A stretch of DNA of 64,000 bases from Reticulitermes speratus (GCA_021186555.1 JAJKFL010000002.1:31040001-31104000); one strand, 5' to 3'. Positions 23,870 to 36,610 are shown, counted from the stretch's first letter. Made by a program: numbers and translations. Notes: generated by a model from the sequence alone, not told the origin.

Positions 23870-24240
23870 TGCCAATTTTCATAAAACTCACCAGTGTTCA
23901 ACATTATGTTCAGATCTGTTAACTAAATTTCACACAAACTGGACAACAAATGTGGAAAGTACAAAAGTAAATTCTTTTTCACCCCCAAAAAGTGTGGTTT
24001 TCACTGTGCTGATTTTCACAAAACTCACAATCACTCAATAATTTGTTGTAGACACCTCCTGTTCCAAATTTTATCCAAATTGGACAACAAATGTAGAAAA
24101 CACCGGCAAAATTTCCTTTATTTTCATAAGGAAAGTACGCCTTTCACTGCACCAATTTTCTCAAAACTCAAGCCCGATCAACCACTTTTTGTAAAGAACT
24201 CCTACACCAAATTTCATGACAATGTGAGAAATGGTTCGGT
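23870..24240 (+). repeat. Degenerate ~140-bp tandem repeat, three copies
   Basis: (Ca/Tg)attttca(t/c)aaaactc-type starts occur near 23873, 24013 and 24154. The first two are followed about 55-65 bp later by aaactggacaacaaatgtgg / aaattggacaacaaatgtag; the third ends caaatttcatgacaatgtgag. Divergence is high. The same wording appears singly near 17480 and 28880, so this is an amplified member of a dispersed family. Confidence 0.55.
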
Positions 24241-24493
24241 GGCTAACACAAAGTCACAGGTGGGTAGTCAAGTTTTCCACAAGAGGTGTTTCTTTACTTC
24301 ATAAAGAGCACCTAAAACGTGATTTGCACATGAGCATTAAATCAACTTGGTTGTTTTCTGTATTTCTGACACATCTAATGCTTTCCCACAACTATTGTTC
24401 TGCATTTATCACTACTTTCCCATGGTCCCTTCAGAAATGATGAATAGAGGTTTCACAGTAATGATAATACCTGCACTCAAGTCAATCTGGTGA

Positions 24494-24511
24494 GGGGGGG
24501 GGGGGGGGGGG
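24494..24511 (+). repeat. G18 homopolymer
   Basis: Eighteen consecutive G on the plus strand. Confidence 0.9.
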
Positions 24512-26440
24512 ACCTTACAGAATGTAGGGTCTTCAAGTTCACCATCAGTACTCTTCCCCACAATTAACATGCTTGTTAGATGTGACAGGTGTCTGCGTGC
24601 TGAAGAAACCATATCCAGCACCTGCTTTAAATATGGTAAGAACCCAAAACACTGAACCGAAACATTTCAGCATCTTCTTTAAATATGGTGAGTAAAAACT
24701 GGACTTTATTTGCAATACATTAAACCACGTGGGTGAATCAGGAAGTATCCAGAAAGTATTGTTTTAAAACCATACAATATTATTTGATTCAGCACGTTAG
24801 CATCATTTTTCCACAAAAGGTCAAAACTGCTTCACGGTAATGCTGAGAGTTTGGGCTTGTATCATCATGCACAATGAGCAGCAAGGACAACAGAACAAAA
24901 TTTAAAAAAAAAAAAACCCTTTCTGGATACCTGTTGGCTCAACACACAAAATATGTGGACCCTGACTCATGGCAAATCAGAATAGTGGTGATAATTGCAC
25001 TGCACTGCCTGCCATCATGCAAAATGGCCTGAGGGAACTATGATGTGATTTGTCAGACAAAATAATGTCCCTGTCATTTCCAGATGGAGTTCACTAAACT
25101 ATGACTTAATTCTATAATCTGGTACAGAGGTTTGTAACACTACCTGCCATTAAAATAACTTCACAAGACAGAATATGGCATACCTTTAAAACTTCAAGAG
25201 ACAAAAATATGTATGGATCTCCAGCAAGAAGAAGAAAAAAAACTAGATACTTTCACATTGCTCAAAATGTGCACCCACTGTATGTTTGTGTTATCACAAT
25301 TCATGCTATTTGTACATCTTCAGCAGTACTGACTTCCACTCACCCTCTCAGAACCCAACAGACCATCACATTCAACTTATTTGTTTTAATATTCCCTGAT
25401 AGGTGTTCAATTTTTAGGCACATTTGCAACATTACAAAAAGTGACTATTAGCCTCGTCATATCCAACCGTCTTCATGGAACTTGGCTCCCACCTGACGGA
25501 TTTTCACAAAATTTGATATCTGAGGACTGTTAAAAAATCAGTTGAGAAAATTCAAGTTTGATTAAAATCTGACAAGAATAACTGGTACTTTACATGAAGA
25601 CCTATGTATCTTTATGGTAATATCTCTCTGAATTCTTCTTGAAATGAGAAATATTTCAGACAAAAATAGTAGATAAAATCAAAACACACATTTTATCTTC
25701 AATGAATTTTTTTTTAAAATCATGCCCTTTATGAGATAATGTAGAAAACACACGAGGTGCACTGTTGCGCTTACACTGCAACAATGGTTACACAAACATG
25801 CCACAATGTTATGTTATACTTATATTGCCTATCTCATTACTATAAATGCTCAATGCTAAAAACACTGCAATTTCATATGTCCTTGTCAGATGCAAAAGTC
25901 CTGCTATGCAGGTATAAAGTGACAGTTTTTATGTAAGAATAGGAATGAATCTAACGACTCGTATATGCTAGATGGAACATCAATGATTTGGGTATTAGTG
26001 ATGCAGAATAGTGACAAAACAGTGCAATTGAAAATAACCAGAGGTAATTTGTGAAAGAAGCTTATTCTTCTTCAGACTGTGGTAAGAGGTATGGGATCAC
26101 ACTCCTGGAGATCTTGCTCTATGACACCCTCAATGGAAGCCTCATAAGTACTGAAGTGAATCTACTCATCACTACAAATCACTCTGTCCCATTTCTTCAT
26201 CACTCATCTGATTCTACAATTTTACACCCCACACTTTTACTAAAGTTTATATACATGTGGTATTTATTTCCTCTCATGGTACAATTATTGTCCAGTTATT
26301 AAGTGTCAGACGCTAAAATAACCGCAGACATATTTGCACAAAACCTACTACTGGTATCTGCTGAAAGTTCACAAACTGTATTAAGAAATGCAATGCCCTC
26401 AACAGCAATTTTTCCCATTCAGGTCCTCTGATATTAACTT
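24512..26440. other. Nothing recognised
   Basis: AT-rich intronic sequence with no motif I can name. Confidence 0.4.
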
Positions 26441-26447
26441 GTAAAAT

Positions 26448-26690
26448 AGGTCAATGAAATTCATTATCCTCTCTCACTCTAGGAAACCTGTCAGTCACAG
26501 AATCTGGGCTTTGGTTGGGCACACCTTCTTGTATCCACTGATGCCAGCTCCACTGAACTGTGGACATATCATGCCCAACACGAGCCGCTACTTCCTTTGG
26601 AGACAACCCAGCTTCACGCAGGCCAATAATCCGACCCTTTTCGAAATCCGTCAGTTGTGGATTCACCTTTCTGCTTGGCACCGACTGGAA
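26448..26690 (-). pseudogene. Tc1-like transposase N-terminal fragment
   Basis: Minus strand: MPSRKVNPQLTDFEKGRIIG, LREAGLSPKEVAARVGHDMS, TVQWSWHQWIQEG. This is the paired-like helix-turn-helix DNA-binding start of a Tc1 transposase. The catalytic part is absent and no TIRs were found; an old fragment. Confidence 0.7.
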
Positions 26691-28980
26691 ACGAAATGCA
26701 GATCCCAGGCTGAATCCGTTTCAGTTTTATACCTTTCTACCACATGCTATGGGCGTGCCTTTGTTCAATTCTTCGAGTATTTCAATTTCTTTTTCCTGGG
26801 ACCATCAACTTTCATTCATCCACCTTTAGTTGGCTTTCACGCAATGCAATTACAATGGCAAGTAATGAAATCAGATGAAGCACACATTTTCATATCCCCT
26901 CTTCCACCCACTCCAACACCAATCACGTTCTATGCACAACCATTCATTTTCATTGCTCCATGTCATATTAGGCCCTAAATTTATGAAAATTCTAAATACC
27001 TAACTGAAGGCAACCATATAAACACAGCAGAAAAGCAGGCTACTTATGACATTAGTAAAAATTCTCTTCTTCAGTCCCCAATTTCGCAATTGGAACCAGA
27101 AAGAAAAGCAGATAAAAATAATGAGAACCATATTAACTTTTCTGTGAATCATTTTGCATAATGTTTTAAAATTTTCTTGATTTATAAATGCAAATGTACA
27201 ACTGTGAAAAATGCAGAGAAGTGTGTAACAAGATTTCTGTTGCAGCTACACCAAGAATAGCCCTCACAGTATAATTGCAACAATACTCTTCTACAATATT
27301 CTCTGTACCTTACCTCCTGATAAATATTAATGGAGAATGTGGCTCACATGAAACCTCCCTATCCGATCTTATCTCTTTGACAAGCTCCCTCTGCCCCATC
27401 CAAGTGTAGACCCAACTCCCTGTCACAGCTCACTGCTTTCTTCCCTCCCACCATCATTCCTGTTCCTCCTGTCAGACCAGATGTTTTCTCAGTTTTTTTT
27501 TTCAAGAATGATCTTAAAAGAGTTGTTTTCCCACAAGCATCTCTGCAGTGGCCCTGAAAGGGGTTGTTCTCTCAATATGCCACATTCACCCTTCCTACTG
27601 GTTCTGACATGGCTACATTTCCTCTCCTCCTCAGTTCTGAGTGACCACTATTCATCAGCCACTATGCCTGTAGTACTTGACCATATCTTCATCTCCATAC
27701 CTTTGACCCTGAATATTCCTCCAAAATGTGAGCAACATCATCCAATTCCACACCATCCCAATACAGGATCAATATCACAAGGAATTTCATTATACAATGT
27801 TCACAGTTCACCAGCCACCCAATGGAACAATATTTAAAACATATGGATATGGAAGACTTGGTAATGAGTAAACACCATAGTGGATCAAGTTATTTATGCA
27901 ACTTCTGAACATCATAAATCTGTCATCTGAGGTTTACAGACACAACATTATTAGTGGCCCAAACCACAAATGATTTTCTGTAGGAAAAATGCTGTGAACT
28001 ACTGTAAAACTCATAACTCGTTTGTTCTCCATTCTAATTCAATACTCTATATCAAAAGGTCTAAGGCAAAGGTTTAACATTTGGCCCTTAAGTGACGCAA
28101 TATTCACTCTCTGGTTAAACTGTAACGTAAACTAGCAGTACACTTGTGATGAACAATGAACTAAATGACTAACAAAGTTCATCCCAAAAATGATTTAGCA
28201 ACAAGAATATTGATATATGTCACAAGTATGTTTCAAATGTCATGGTTCTTGAAGACCCTTCACATGAAATTCTTTCACACAGTAACAAAAGCAAAACACT
28301 AGTAATGAGAGCAGACATAAAGACAATATTTAACACAAAAGCCAGCACTCTAGCTAGTAAAAGCTGTCTAATTTCTGGAGAAGGAAAACATATGTACATC
28401 ATTCTGCAAAGCATGTATGCAGAAAAACAAAAAACCTAACGGTCATGAAGTCATCAGAGACAACATTTAAAACTGATGCAGTTATTCTGGGAACAGCACC
28501 TGAGAACACTTTAAATGTTTCAAACAATCTCAAAATTCATCCATACTCTACACGCTCAAGCAATGGGGGCAGCAGTGTTTCCAAAAAAGTAATACATGTT
28601 TAAACCATCACTTTCCAGCATCTGAAATACACAGTTCAATTTTACAGACCATATATCATCCCTGTATCACATCATTTAAATTTACTGTATCCTGGCACTA
28701 TCAGGTCAGTTACTTTTAATGCCCTTTCTCTGAAACACTTGACATCTCAATACAATCTGAACATTCTCACTATAATTAATATTAAGCAAGTTACACCTTA
28801 GATGCATGTATAGTGCCCACTACTGTTGTCCATTAACACAAACTGGAATGTATGAATGACGTTTAGTAAAACTCCCAATATCAAATTTCACGATAATTCA
28901 TTCAGCAGTTCTAGAGCGATTACATGTGGACAGACATGGCAAAGCTATCAGGCACATTTCTGCAACTTCTCGTTCGAAAT
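26691..28980. other. Nothing recognised apart from a dispersed insect motif near 28880
   Basis: 27360-27830 is C/T-rich on the plus strand but without a recognisable product. At 28876-28930 a copy of the 'aatttcacgataattcattcagcagttc ... gacagaca' type repeat is visible. Confidence 0.35.
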
Positions 28981-28999
28981 CTGTCAACAGGACAGGACT

Positions 29000-29255
29000 A
29001 ACAAACCATAACAAATGCGAGGCAGTGAGTGCTTTGAAGTGTACCAAAATTCCGATTTCAAATGAAATATACTGGTACTTATTTTATGTTCCACACAAGG
29101 TGCTAAACCAGAAAACATCTCACCAAACATTGATTTCAGGCTTCCGCCGCGATGTTGATGAAATCTGTGGTCTTCTGGGTTATTACACAGCATCGTGTGG
29201 TAATTATTTACCTATAAATAATTACCACACAACGCCGTGTAATAACCCAGAAGAC
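29000..29255. repeat. Dispersed element ending in an 86-bp near-perfect palindrome
   Basis: Positions 29170-29210 and 29215-29255 are 41-bp reverse complements with three mismatches and a CCTA loop. The outer end reads GTCTTCTGGGTTATTACAC. Sequence to the left (gtaccaaaattccgatttca, ggtgctaaaccagaaaacat) looks like a decayed dispersed repeat. The minus-strand ORF across it has no recognisable function. Confidence 0.75.
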
Positions 29256-29399
29256 CAAAGATTTAATCTCACCAAACAGTTATACCACATGGATTCATGT
29301 AGCTATGCTTCCTTCAGTGCACTGAAAACCACAGCAACTAGCAACAAATGCCGTAACTACAATTTACAGACCAACGTATGGATAAGCTGGATGTGAACA

Positions 29400-30430
29400 T
29401 TTAAGCACAGATAGTATAACCTATTGTGCTGGGCACAGCAAAAAGGTTATTCCACTCTCTTTAGAGGAGGAAGCTCAAGGTCACATCCTCACCTTTCAAT
29501 GTTATCAGACTGTGTGAATATATGTACGAAAACAGGCTAAAGAAAGAAAAATGTGAAGCTGCTGTATCAGACAGGTCACTAACCCTTCAATATGGTCTCA
29601 CGTACATCAATATGTTCAACAGAAAGCTGCATTTGTATGGCCTCTAGCTATGAAACCAAGAAATGTATTGCGATATGGTTTGAACTAGTGTAGTGCACAG
29701 ACATGTGGTTCTCTGTAAAGTTATAATTCTTGATTCATAAGGTATTGTTAGGTCAGGCAGACGAAAGAAGAATTAAGAAATGAATGGCAGGGCCATCATT
29801 AAGACATGGGTTGACAAAAGTTCAAACAAACTGAACTTTTAAATCAAATTTTAGATGACAATGGTATTGCAGAATATAGTTCTGACAAAGACAACTACCA
29901 AGTTATTACCTCAAAGAACTTACAAAATCTATGACAGTGAAGATGGCAACTGACAGCCAAAGTGTCCCTCTATTGACTTTTTACTCAAGGATCAAGAAGT
30001 GGGAAGACATGACAGTAGATGAAATATACATAGTTTTGCCATTGTTCATGCTAATGGGAATATTACAGAAACCCACACAAAGGTTAAATTACAGCAATAA
30101 CTGCCTTCTGTACACTCTTTTCTTCCCTAAAATCCTTCCCATTGAAGGACTGGAACTCATAACAAGACTCTCCGCACAACTTCCACAATGTACACATAGC
30201 ACAAAGTGCAACACAATACACTCCTACATAAACTAAGAACATGCTTCATATTCCAAGAACGCCAGTAATTCCGTACTGGGGAACTACAGATCTCATATTT
30301 CAACATGGTCTTATTATATGCAGACATACTTATGTTCTATAATTATATACATATCTCCACCATAATAGCTAACATACAAGTGATGTACGTTTATATAAAC
30401 TGCGCTTGCTATGTAGTTTGTGATAATACT
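29400..30430. other. Nothing recognised
   Basis: AT-rich. The 101-codon ORF at 29931-30236 contains short fragments (KKWEDMTVDEIYIVLPLFML, GILQKP) that recall the DDE-domain start of piggyBac-type transposases (W..hT..Ei..hhghhhhMG), followed by decay; too short to call. Confidence 0.35.
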
Positions 30431-30433
30431 GCG

Positions 30434-30560
30434 ACCCCATGAAGATGGACTCTTGAGTCCGAAACATGTGTCGGGTGAAAAAGACAAATACTACAATAAA
30501 GTAGGTTATAGTGCATTTGTTGGTCTATCTTTTATTTCATAAAAATGCACGGTGATAACA
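30434..30560 (+). ncRNA. Hammerhead-like motif plus downstream hairpin (copy B)
   Basis: Plus strand: ACCC, then C-A-TGAAGA (an extra or substituted base at the C3 position), unpaired T, stem II GGACT/AGTCC with loop CTTG, GAAA (30461-30464), C with a 4-nt ATGT loop and G, cleavage triplet GTC, then GGGT pairing with ACCC. About 39 nt further, TGCATTTGTTGG (30512) and AAATGCACGGTGATA (30543) form the same downstream stem as copy A. The flawed C3 position predicts poor or no self-cleavage. Confidence 0.45.
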
Positions 30561-30629
30561 GTGTGAAAGATTAACTTCATTATGGTTGGCCATCAGAATC
30601 TTACAGAATTTTGTTTATTTGTAGTGGTA

Positions 30630-30643
30630 CCCCCCCCCCCCCC
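30630..30643 (+). repeat. C14 homopolymer
   Basis: Fourteen consecutive C on the plus strand, about 70 bp right of the hammerhead-like copy B. Confidence 0.9.
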
Positions 30644-30807
30644 AAACCCCAAACACTCCTTTCTAAGGGACAAAAGGTAGGCTCTTGAGATAACCATGCT
30701 GCCCGCATATTTGCACAAAATCTGGTAAGAATGTTATGCCATGGGAGTCCACCCCAATCTCATACTTTTTTAATATCCTACAGTCACTAATAACAATATA
30801 TCAGACA

Positions 30808-31306
30808 GATCAGCCGTTCTTAACCTGAAGTCCATGGACAGATTTCAGCGGTCCCATAAACTTGGATGGGAAAAAAATTACAACTTTATTTTCACTAACC
30901 TCTAACTGACATTTAGCTTTTCATTCAATAATGAATGTAGGCAACAAAGTAATTTATGGCCTCTACACTCCAAACATGTTCATTAACTTCATTCAATAAA
31001 TCTCACCACATAAAATTTTTATAGCCTAAGAAAGGGAAATCAGAATACATTTACCTTCGCACTGAAATGTCTTTAAAAAAAATGAAATTTAATTTCAACT
31101 TGCCGATCTTTTAAACTCATTTATTGTCTTGTTATTGATTAATAGATTAATAAAGAGGTACCTATATTACCATAATACATATAATTTATATTTATGTCTT
31201 TTATTTTAGGCACTAAATATATATTTTTCTGAGAAGGGGTCCATAGGTTTCACCAGACTCTCAAAGGCGTCCATGGCACAATGAAGGTTAAGAACCCCCG
31301 TGACAG
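30808..31306. mobile_element. hAT-like MITE (~490 bp)
   Basis: Left end cgttcttaacctgaagtcca and right end ggttaagaacccccg are inverted repeats, with 'tccatgg' just inside both. No coding. Widespread insect and vertebrate hAT MITEs share this 'GTTCTTAACCT' terminus. Confidence 0.55.
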
Positions 31307-32800
31307 ATAAACATGTGAGATGAGAGCAACACTTATTCCACTTAATACAGAATCCTGAAATGACACATACTGATCTTCCAAACGTACGCAACTTTTGTTC
31401 AGACAACCATTTTGTAAAATGTAAAAGAATACGGTTGCAGAGCTGTAGCACAAAACTCTCCTTTGGCATTCACTTTGCAGTGATGCCTAATGGACCACTT
31501 CAGCTAAGCATACAAAATGTTTTATTAAGACACATTATAAACCCTGCAAAAATTCCATGTGGCATGTAGATTATAGGTCAGTAACTATAAATACAGCAAC
31601 AGTCTGAAACTATGAGGTTAAATCCAACATGTTCAACACATTCAGAATCTGCAATTTAGCAGTAATTCTTCCCAAAAAGAAAATAACACCATTCTATAAC
31701 AGTCAAAACTCCATACAATAAAAAGAGTTCTAAGTTGGACTTAACTGTATGGCCATATGCATATCGGTCCAGCATGCTAAGCAATGCGGTGAACTGCATG
31801 TTATTGCAAACTACAAATTTCCCTATGTATAACATCAACAATACCAGATTCGTAGGAATGAAAATATGTGCAATAGGCAAGGGGCCTTTGTTAAATACTG
31901 CCCAAAACTTCTTACTTTATCAGTACATGTGCTTCCAGTGATTATATGTACACAAAGGACTATTAAAATCACCCAATACATTGACTTAAATTCAACACAA
32001 TCTCTTAAAAAAAACCAGCATGCTTCAACATGACTGGCATCATAATTAAGCAACACGGTCCTTTTTGGAATGATTAGTATGGCACTATGAAAATTAAAAG
32101 AAAGCATTTCCCATGCCTTTTAACATTACCTAACTTCAGAATTCAGGACTTTCTCATACATACACAATCTCTTGTCCTTGCAACCAGCTTTAGGTGCCAT
32201 AAGCACAAGACCCACTCACTATTTGTTGCAAGCCTGCCATGCACGAAGAAGTTCAAAAGCTGGACCAATTTTTACAGACATGTTATGTTACTGTCCAGTT
32301 CTAAATACAGCCAATCTGCCCAGAACTTTGAGCATACTAATGCCCTTTATCACTAAAACAGTGTAATTCTTGTGTTGGAACACTGAAAGCTCTAGGTGTT
32401 TATGCATACTTCAAAATGGATGGCTTTTTCTCTGATCAGTGGCCCATCTGATCATACAGAAGCCTAATATTCGTGGCAAAACCACTCAAAATAAGTACAT
32501 TCCAAATCTTCATTCTCTACACTGTGCATACCTTTGTCTCACTGGTCTTCAATCACACAGCATACTGTGACATCTTTTTAAATGGGGAACAAGGCTAAAG
32601 ACGTCAATTCATACCATATTTATATTTCAATCTTTGACACACAACAAACATCAGAGATTTGACACTTCAAGCTTCATATACATTTGCAAACAGTTCCATT
32701 TCTTGCCAGGATAATGACTGAACACTTTTCAACTTTACATGCAGAAACACAGAAAAAGTTCCCCACTCCCACATACTAGCCACGCAACAGCACACACAAT
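31307..32800. other. Nothing recognised
   Basis: Intronic AT-rich sequence; small ORFs on both strands lack motifs. Confidence 0.4.
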
Positions 32801-32806
32801 GAAACT

Positions 32807-32990
32807 GGACTCAACGCAGTTCAGGTGACCTCAGGTGATGGGATTTTCAAATTGGCTATGATTTCAAGGGGAACTCAAACTTGAAGCCAAAGAAATGAAA
32901 CCAAGTTACTGGACTCAACGCAGTTCAGGTGACGGGAATTTCAAATTGGCTATAATATCAAGGGGAACTCAAACTTGAAGCCAAAAAATA
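32807..32990. repeat. Diverged tandem duplication, ~104-bp period
   Basis: ggactcaacgcagttcaggt followed by attttcaaattggctat(g/a)at and caaggggaactcaaacttga occurs twice, offset by 104 bp; the second copy lacks an internal 'ctcaggtga' stretch. Confidence 0.8.
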
Positions 32991-33266
32991 TCATGGTAAA
33001 TGCAGTCCCGAAAATCATTCCCTACTACAACTGTGTAAGATTTTGAGTAGTCAGCCAACATTTTATGATCATGTACTAGAACAGTTCTGCAGACAGGTGT
33101 TTAGCATTTCTGCCTCAAGGTCAAGTGAATTCTCTATTCAGGTATATGGTAATCAAAGTAAGGAATGCACACTTTCAAACCCCCTGAAAGGGAGCAGTCC
33201 AGAGGGTGAGGTACAGGTACCTTTATGGACCACCAAATATATATGGATTGGGAAGGATCACAAGTA

Positions 33267-34160
33267 CCGTATATTCTCGAATCTAAACCGCACCCGAATC
33301 TAATCCGCACCCAGTTTTTGGCGACTTCTTAAACGAAAAAAAGTTAGTTCGTGATTCTAATCCGCACCTTTCCTTCAACCACCCCTTGCCCACGGGGCGA
33401 CTGATTGAATAATATTGGATGTTACCAATGCGTTAAAATCCGACGCTACGCCTGTGGCCGATGAGTCATACCGATAGAGGCGGGGCCTTTCTCAACAGAC
33501 GTGTGCAATCTCGTCTGAAGCCAGCTGATCTTTAGTTGTTGAAACGTGGGAGGTGCTTGTTCCAATTTGTCGTGTACCGTAGTTATGGAAGAGGGACACC
33601 TGAAATCTAAACGACTCTCATATACGGCAAAGTTCAAACGTGAAGTTATTCGGTGCGCAGAGGAGAATGGAAACCGCAAAGCCGCTGCAATTTTTGGAGT
33701 TGATGAAAGCAACGTTCGACTATGGCGGAAACACAAGGCAGCGAACAGCGGGTGTGAGGCGTCACGAAGGAAATTCACTGGACCCAGGAAAGGACGATTT
33801 CCTGAAATTGATGATGCAGTCTTCACGTTTTTTCAAGAGAGACGCAAGACTGGACTGTTTGTGAGTTATGATCTACTCGCGAGGAGGCGATAAAGAAGGC
33901 CAAATCTTTGAACATTCCTCGAATTATGAGTGATGACGGCGAGTCTGATGAATAATAAATTATAATAATAAATAATAGATTATTGTATTGTATTGTTCTT
34001 ACGTTGTTTATTAATTACGTTAATTATGTTATTGTTATATTGTACAGCAGCTCAATCATGTTTCCAAAATCTAGCTCTAGACCGCGAATCGAATCCGCAT
34101 CTGATTTTTTAGCCCTCTAAAACTGTAAAAAAAGTGCGGATTAGATTCGAGAATATACGG
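33267..34160 (+). mobile_element. pogo/Tigger-like element, internally deleted (copy 1)
   Basis: 894 bp bounded by inverted CCGTATATTCTCGAATCTAA termini and flanked by TA on both sides, the hallmark of Tc1/mariner/pogo insertion. It encodes a start of MEEGHLKSKRLSYTAKFKRE, then EENGNRKAAAIFGVDESNVR, LWRKHKAANSGCEASRRKFT and FPEIDDAVFTFFQERRKTGL: the brinker/CENP-B-like helix-turn-helix of Tigger transposases, stopping at a TAA near 33890. In another frame EEAIKKAKSLNIPR is followed directly by IMSDDGESDE and a stop. So the DDE domain has been deleted and the N-terminus fused to the C-terminal tail, with a 1-nt shift. Copy 2 shares the same deletion. Confidence 0.85.
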
Positions 34161-34532
34161 TATATGTGGTGCAAAAAGTCAGGACAGTTAGTAATCACTT
34201 GTAACGAAGGAAGTTAAAAAAAAATCCTCATTTTATGCAAGGGTTTCCCATATATGTAACATTAAGAAACTGATGCAGCTGCGAGTTTGTTGCTATAATG
34301 GTGTTCCTCCTATAAACCATGGACTCATTCCATCACAGTTATAATGTATTAACATCTAATCACAGTTTAAAATTGTCTGAAACACAAAACTATTTAATAA
34401 GCACAATAAGTCTAGTATGAAATTTTCAACCAAAATGAGAATTCCGTAACTAATAGGCTGATAATATCCTTGCTGCACTCAATGTAATGCCAACATGTAT
34501 GTATATTCATACCATGCATAGGATCTACAAAC

Positions 34533-34687
34533 CTCAAGCTGTTCATCAGCTGCAGCTGGACTGGAGTGTTCACTTTGTAAGGCAGCAGTGCTGCCTTTTA
34601 CAGACAACCTCTTTGAAGCACGAAGTGAACCCTGCTTTCCTTCTCCATCTGCTGAAGCCTTAGGTGTTGCCACTGTCTTTGGACTAC
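34533..34687 (-). CDS. JASPer: JASPer/LEDGF-like, coding exon 6
   Basis: A 155-nt exon: 2 nt complete a Gly codon, then 51 codons. The acceptor is tgaatattag|GTAGTCC and the donor CTTGAG|gtttgt (phase 0). The product is a basic, Ser/Ala-rich segment: SPKTVATPKASADGEGKQGS, then LRASKRLSVKGSTAALQSEH and an Ala/Glu-rich end. It is low-complexity and without a named domain. The next intron in transcript direction contains a pogo-type element starting about 370 bp downstream. The family's integrase-binding domain would be expected after this point; I could not find it in the following 20 kb. Confidence 0.75.
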
Positions 34688-34786
34688 CTAATATTCAAAA
34701 GATAAATATCATGTTCTCCAACAAATGTCTTCAAAAATCATGTGGAGATTACCATTTACTAGAATGTTTAAATAAAGCAATACTCA

Positions 34787-35716
34787 GTGAAACCCGCTTA
34801 AGATGACCACACTTCAAAAGTCTCCCATATCACATGTTAGAATAATTTAGTGCCAAATTTTTTCATATAGTATAAACATACACATTGCCCTTTCAATACA
34901 TTTCCTGCTTAAGAGGGTTCCCATCCTAAGAAGGATGAACAGTTCACCATGCAACAATTTTTCACCCATCCTGTAAGTTTCTGCATCACAGTCTTAAACA
35001 ATTTTCCATTTGTTCAATTTGTCACCAACATACAGTGAAGAAATAATACTGTCACTTTGTAAAGATTAATATCCAAGATCATTTCCATCATGAATCAGAG
35101 GTAAGATTAGCAGCTAAATGTTAATCTATGGAAATGTGTGGTGGGAAAAGATGTCACATTCCAGCTGTACTGCCACCATTTCCACATGCACATTTCACAC
35201 AGCACAATGTGTTACGGCATGTGTGTAAGTTACAACATGAACAAGCATGAGTTTTTAATGGAGCATATTGTGACTTAACTGTTTTCTTATAATTTAAATA
35301 ATTTGAATTATTCTGTGTGCAAAATTTATATACTTGTTCTGTTCATTTCATATTGCCTATAAGTGTGTCCAGTTTGCATCCTGTAGAGACACTAATTACT
35401 GAACACATCAGCACGGCTACTACATCAGAAAGGTGGCATAAAATGTAAGCAGCTCTCCATTCAAGAAAACCTGGATATTAATAGTACAGTGGATGCTACT
35501 TAAAATTTTCCTTGCAAAAGAAAATTGCATAAGAAGCTTCCATTTCTCTGACAATGTCACATATTACTCAGTCTGTAAGCGAACAGCTATGATAGGAAAA
35601 GGTAAACACAGCAAAATAGAGTAACATTTTCAGGCTTACCCCTTAAGATGTTTTCCTGCTTAATAAGTCTAATTTGTTGAATTTTTCAACATCATAAAAG
35701 GGTTTTACTGTAGATA
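34787..35716. mobile_element. Tigger-like MITE, degenerate
   Basis: The left end CTCAGTGAAACCCGCTTAAG and the right end ...aaaagggttttactgtag are imperfect inverted repeats of the Tigger 'CAGTxxAACC' kind. The inside is AT-rich with no transposase. Confidence 0.5.
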
Positions 35717-36327
35717 CTCGTAATTTCTATTTACGATCTACACTTTTGGTTATTGTAAAGTAAATTTGTTTTTTTTCCCTGTATGTCCATCTAGGTGCAC
35801 ACCAACACTTTGGAGGAACATACAGACTCCATCTTTATGGCAGAAGTAAGCCAAGTTGGGAAAGCAATTGCTTATTATATAGAGAAGCAGTGGAAAAAGA
35901 AATGGCCCATCAGAGTTATAAATTGAGAAAAGGACATGAGTCAGGAGATCCTACACTTTTCTCCAGTCATGGCTCAGATTGGTCACTCTTTATCTTCCAT
36001 GATCCATTTCTATTCCCCCTACTTTTACAGTCAATTCTGTCAATTTGGCACATGTCTAAAGATATACACAGCAGGTTACTCTGAAATACCAAAAACCACC
36101 TTCCAAACAACAACATGAACCAAGAGATGCATTTTATGATTCAACTCATTATACTTTGTCTCCCTTTTAAAGAATTAAAGTTCAGATTTAGATTGCCCAC
36201 CGTCTTTTTTCAAGGGTGCACAATTTTGCACTTCACTCTCAGGTACGAATATGCATTCACATGCTTACGCACATCTACACACAGCACAAGACCTGAATGT
36301 ATTATCCTGCACATTTGGATATGCAGT

Positions 36328-36610
36328 AAAACATTAATTCGAAACGCCATGTAATTCAAAGCACGTGAAGTACCCCAGCTTTAAACATAGGATTTTATGT
36401 ACTTTTTAACGTGGTTCATTTGAAATACAGTCAATTTGTAATTCAAAACCATGTTACAGCCCTTTGATTACTAAAAGGTAAATAATTCAAAATAATGTAC
36501 AGCAAAACTCCAACAGTCTAGAATCTAACGATACAGTACTCCCGATAGTTTGGCATGCAATCTGGCACGTGTAGTCAGAAAGTTTGGGAGGGAATGAGGG
36601 GGTGATGGCA
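36328..36610. mobile_element. Tigger-type terminal fragments
   Basis: cagtaaaacattaattcgaa at 36326 and acagcaaaactccaacagtc near 36497 (then gatacagtactcccgatagt) both resemble Tigger ends. Their relation to each other is unclear; probably overlapping old MITEs. Confidence 0.4.

Noticed and set aside
30643..30660. G-quadruplex gene-regulatory element at the C14 tract
   Set aside because: No promoter or gene nearby; treated only as part of the homopolymer observation.
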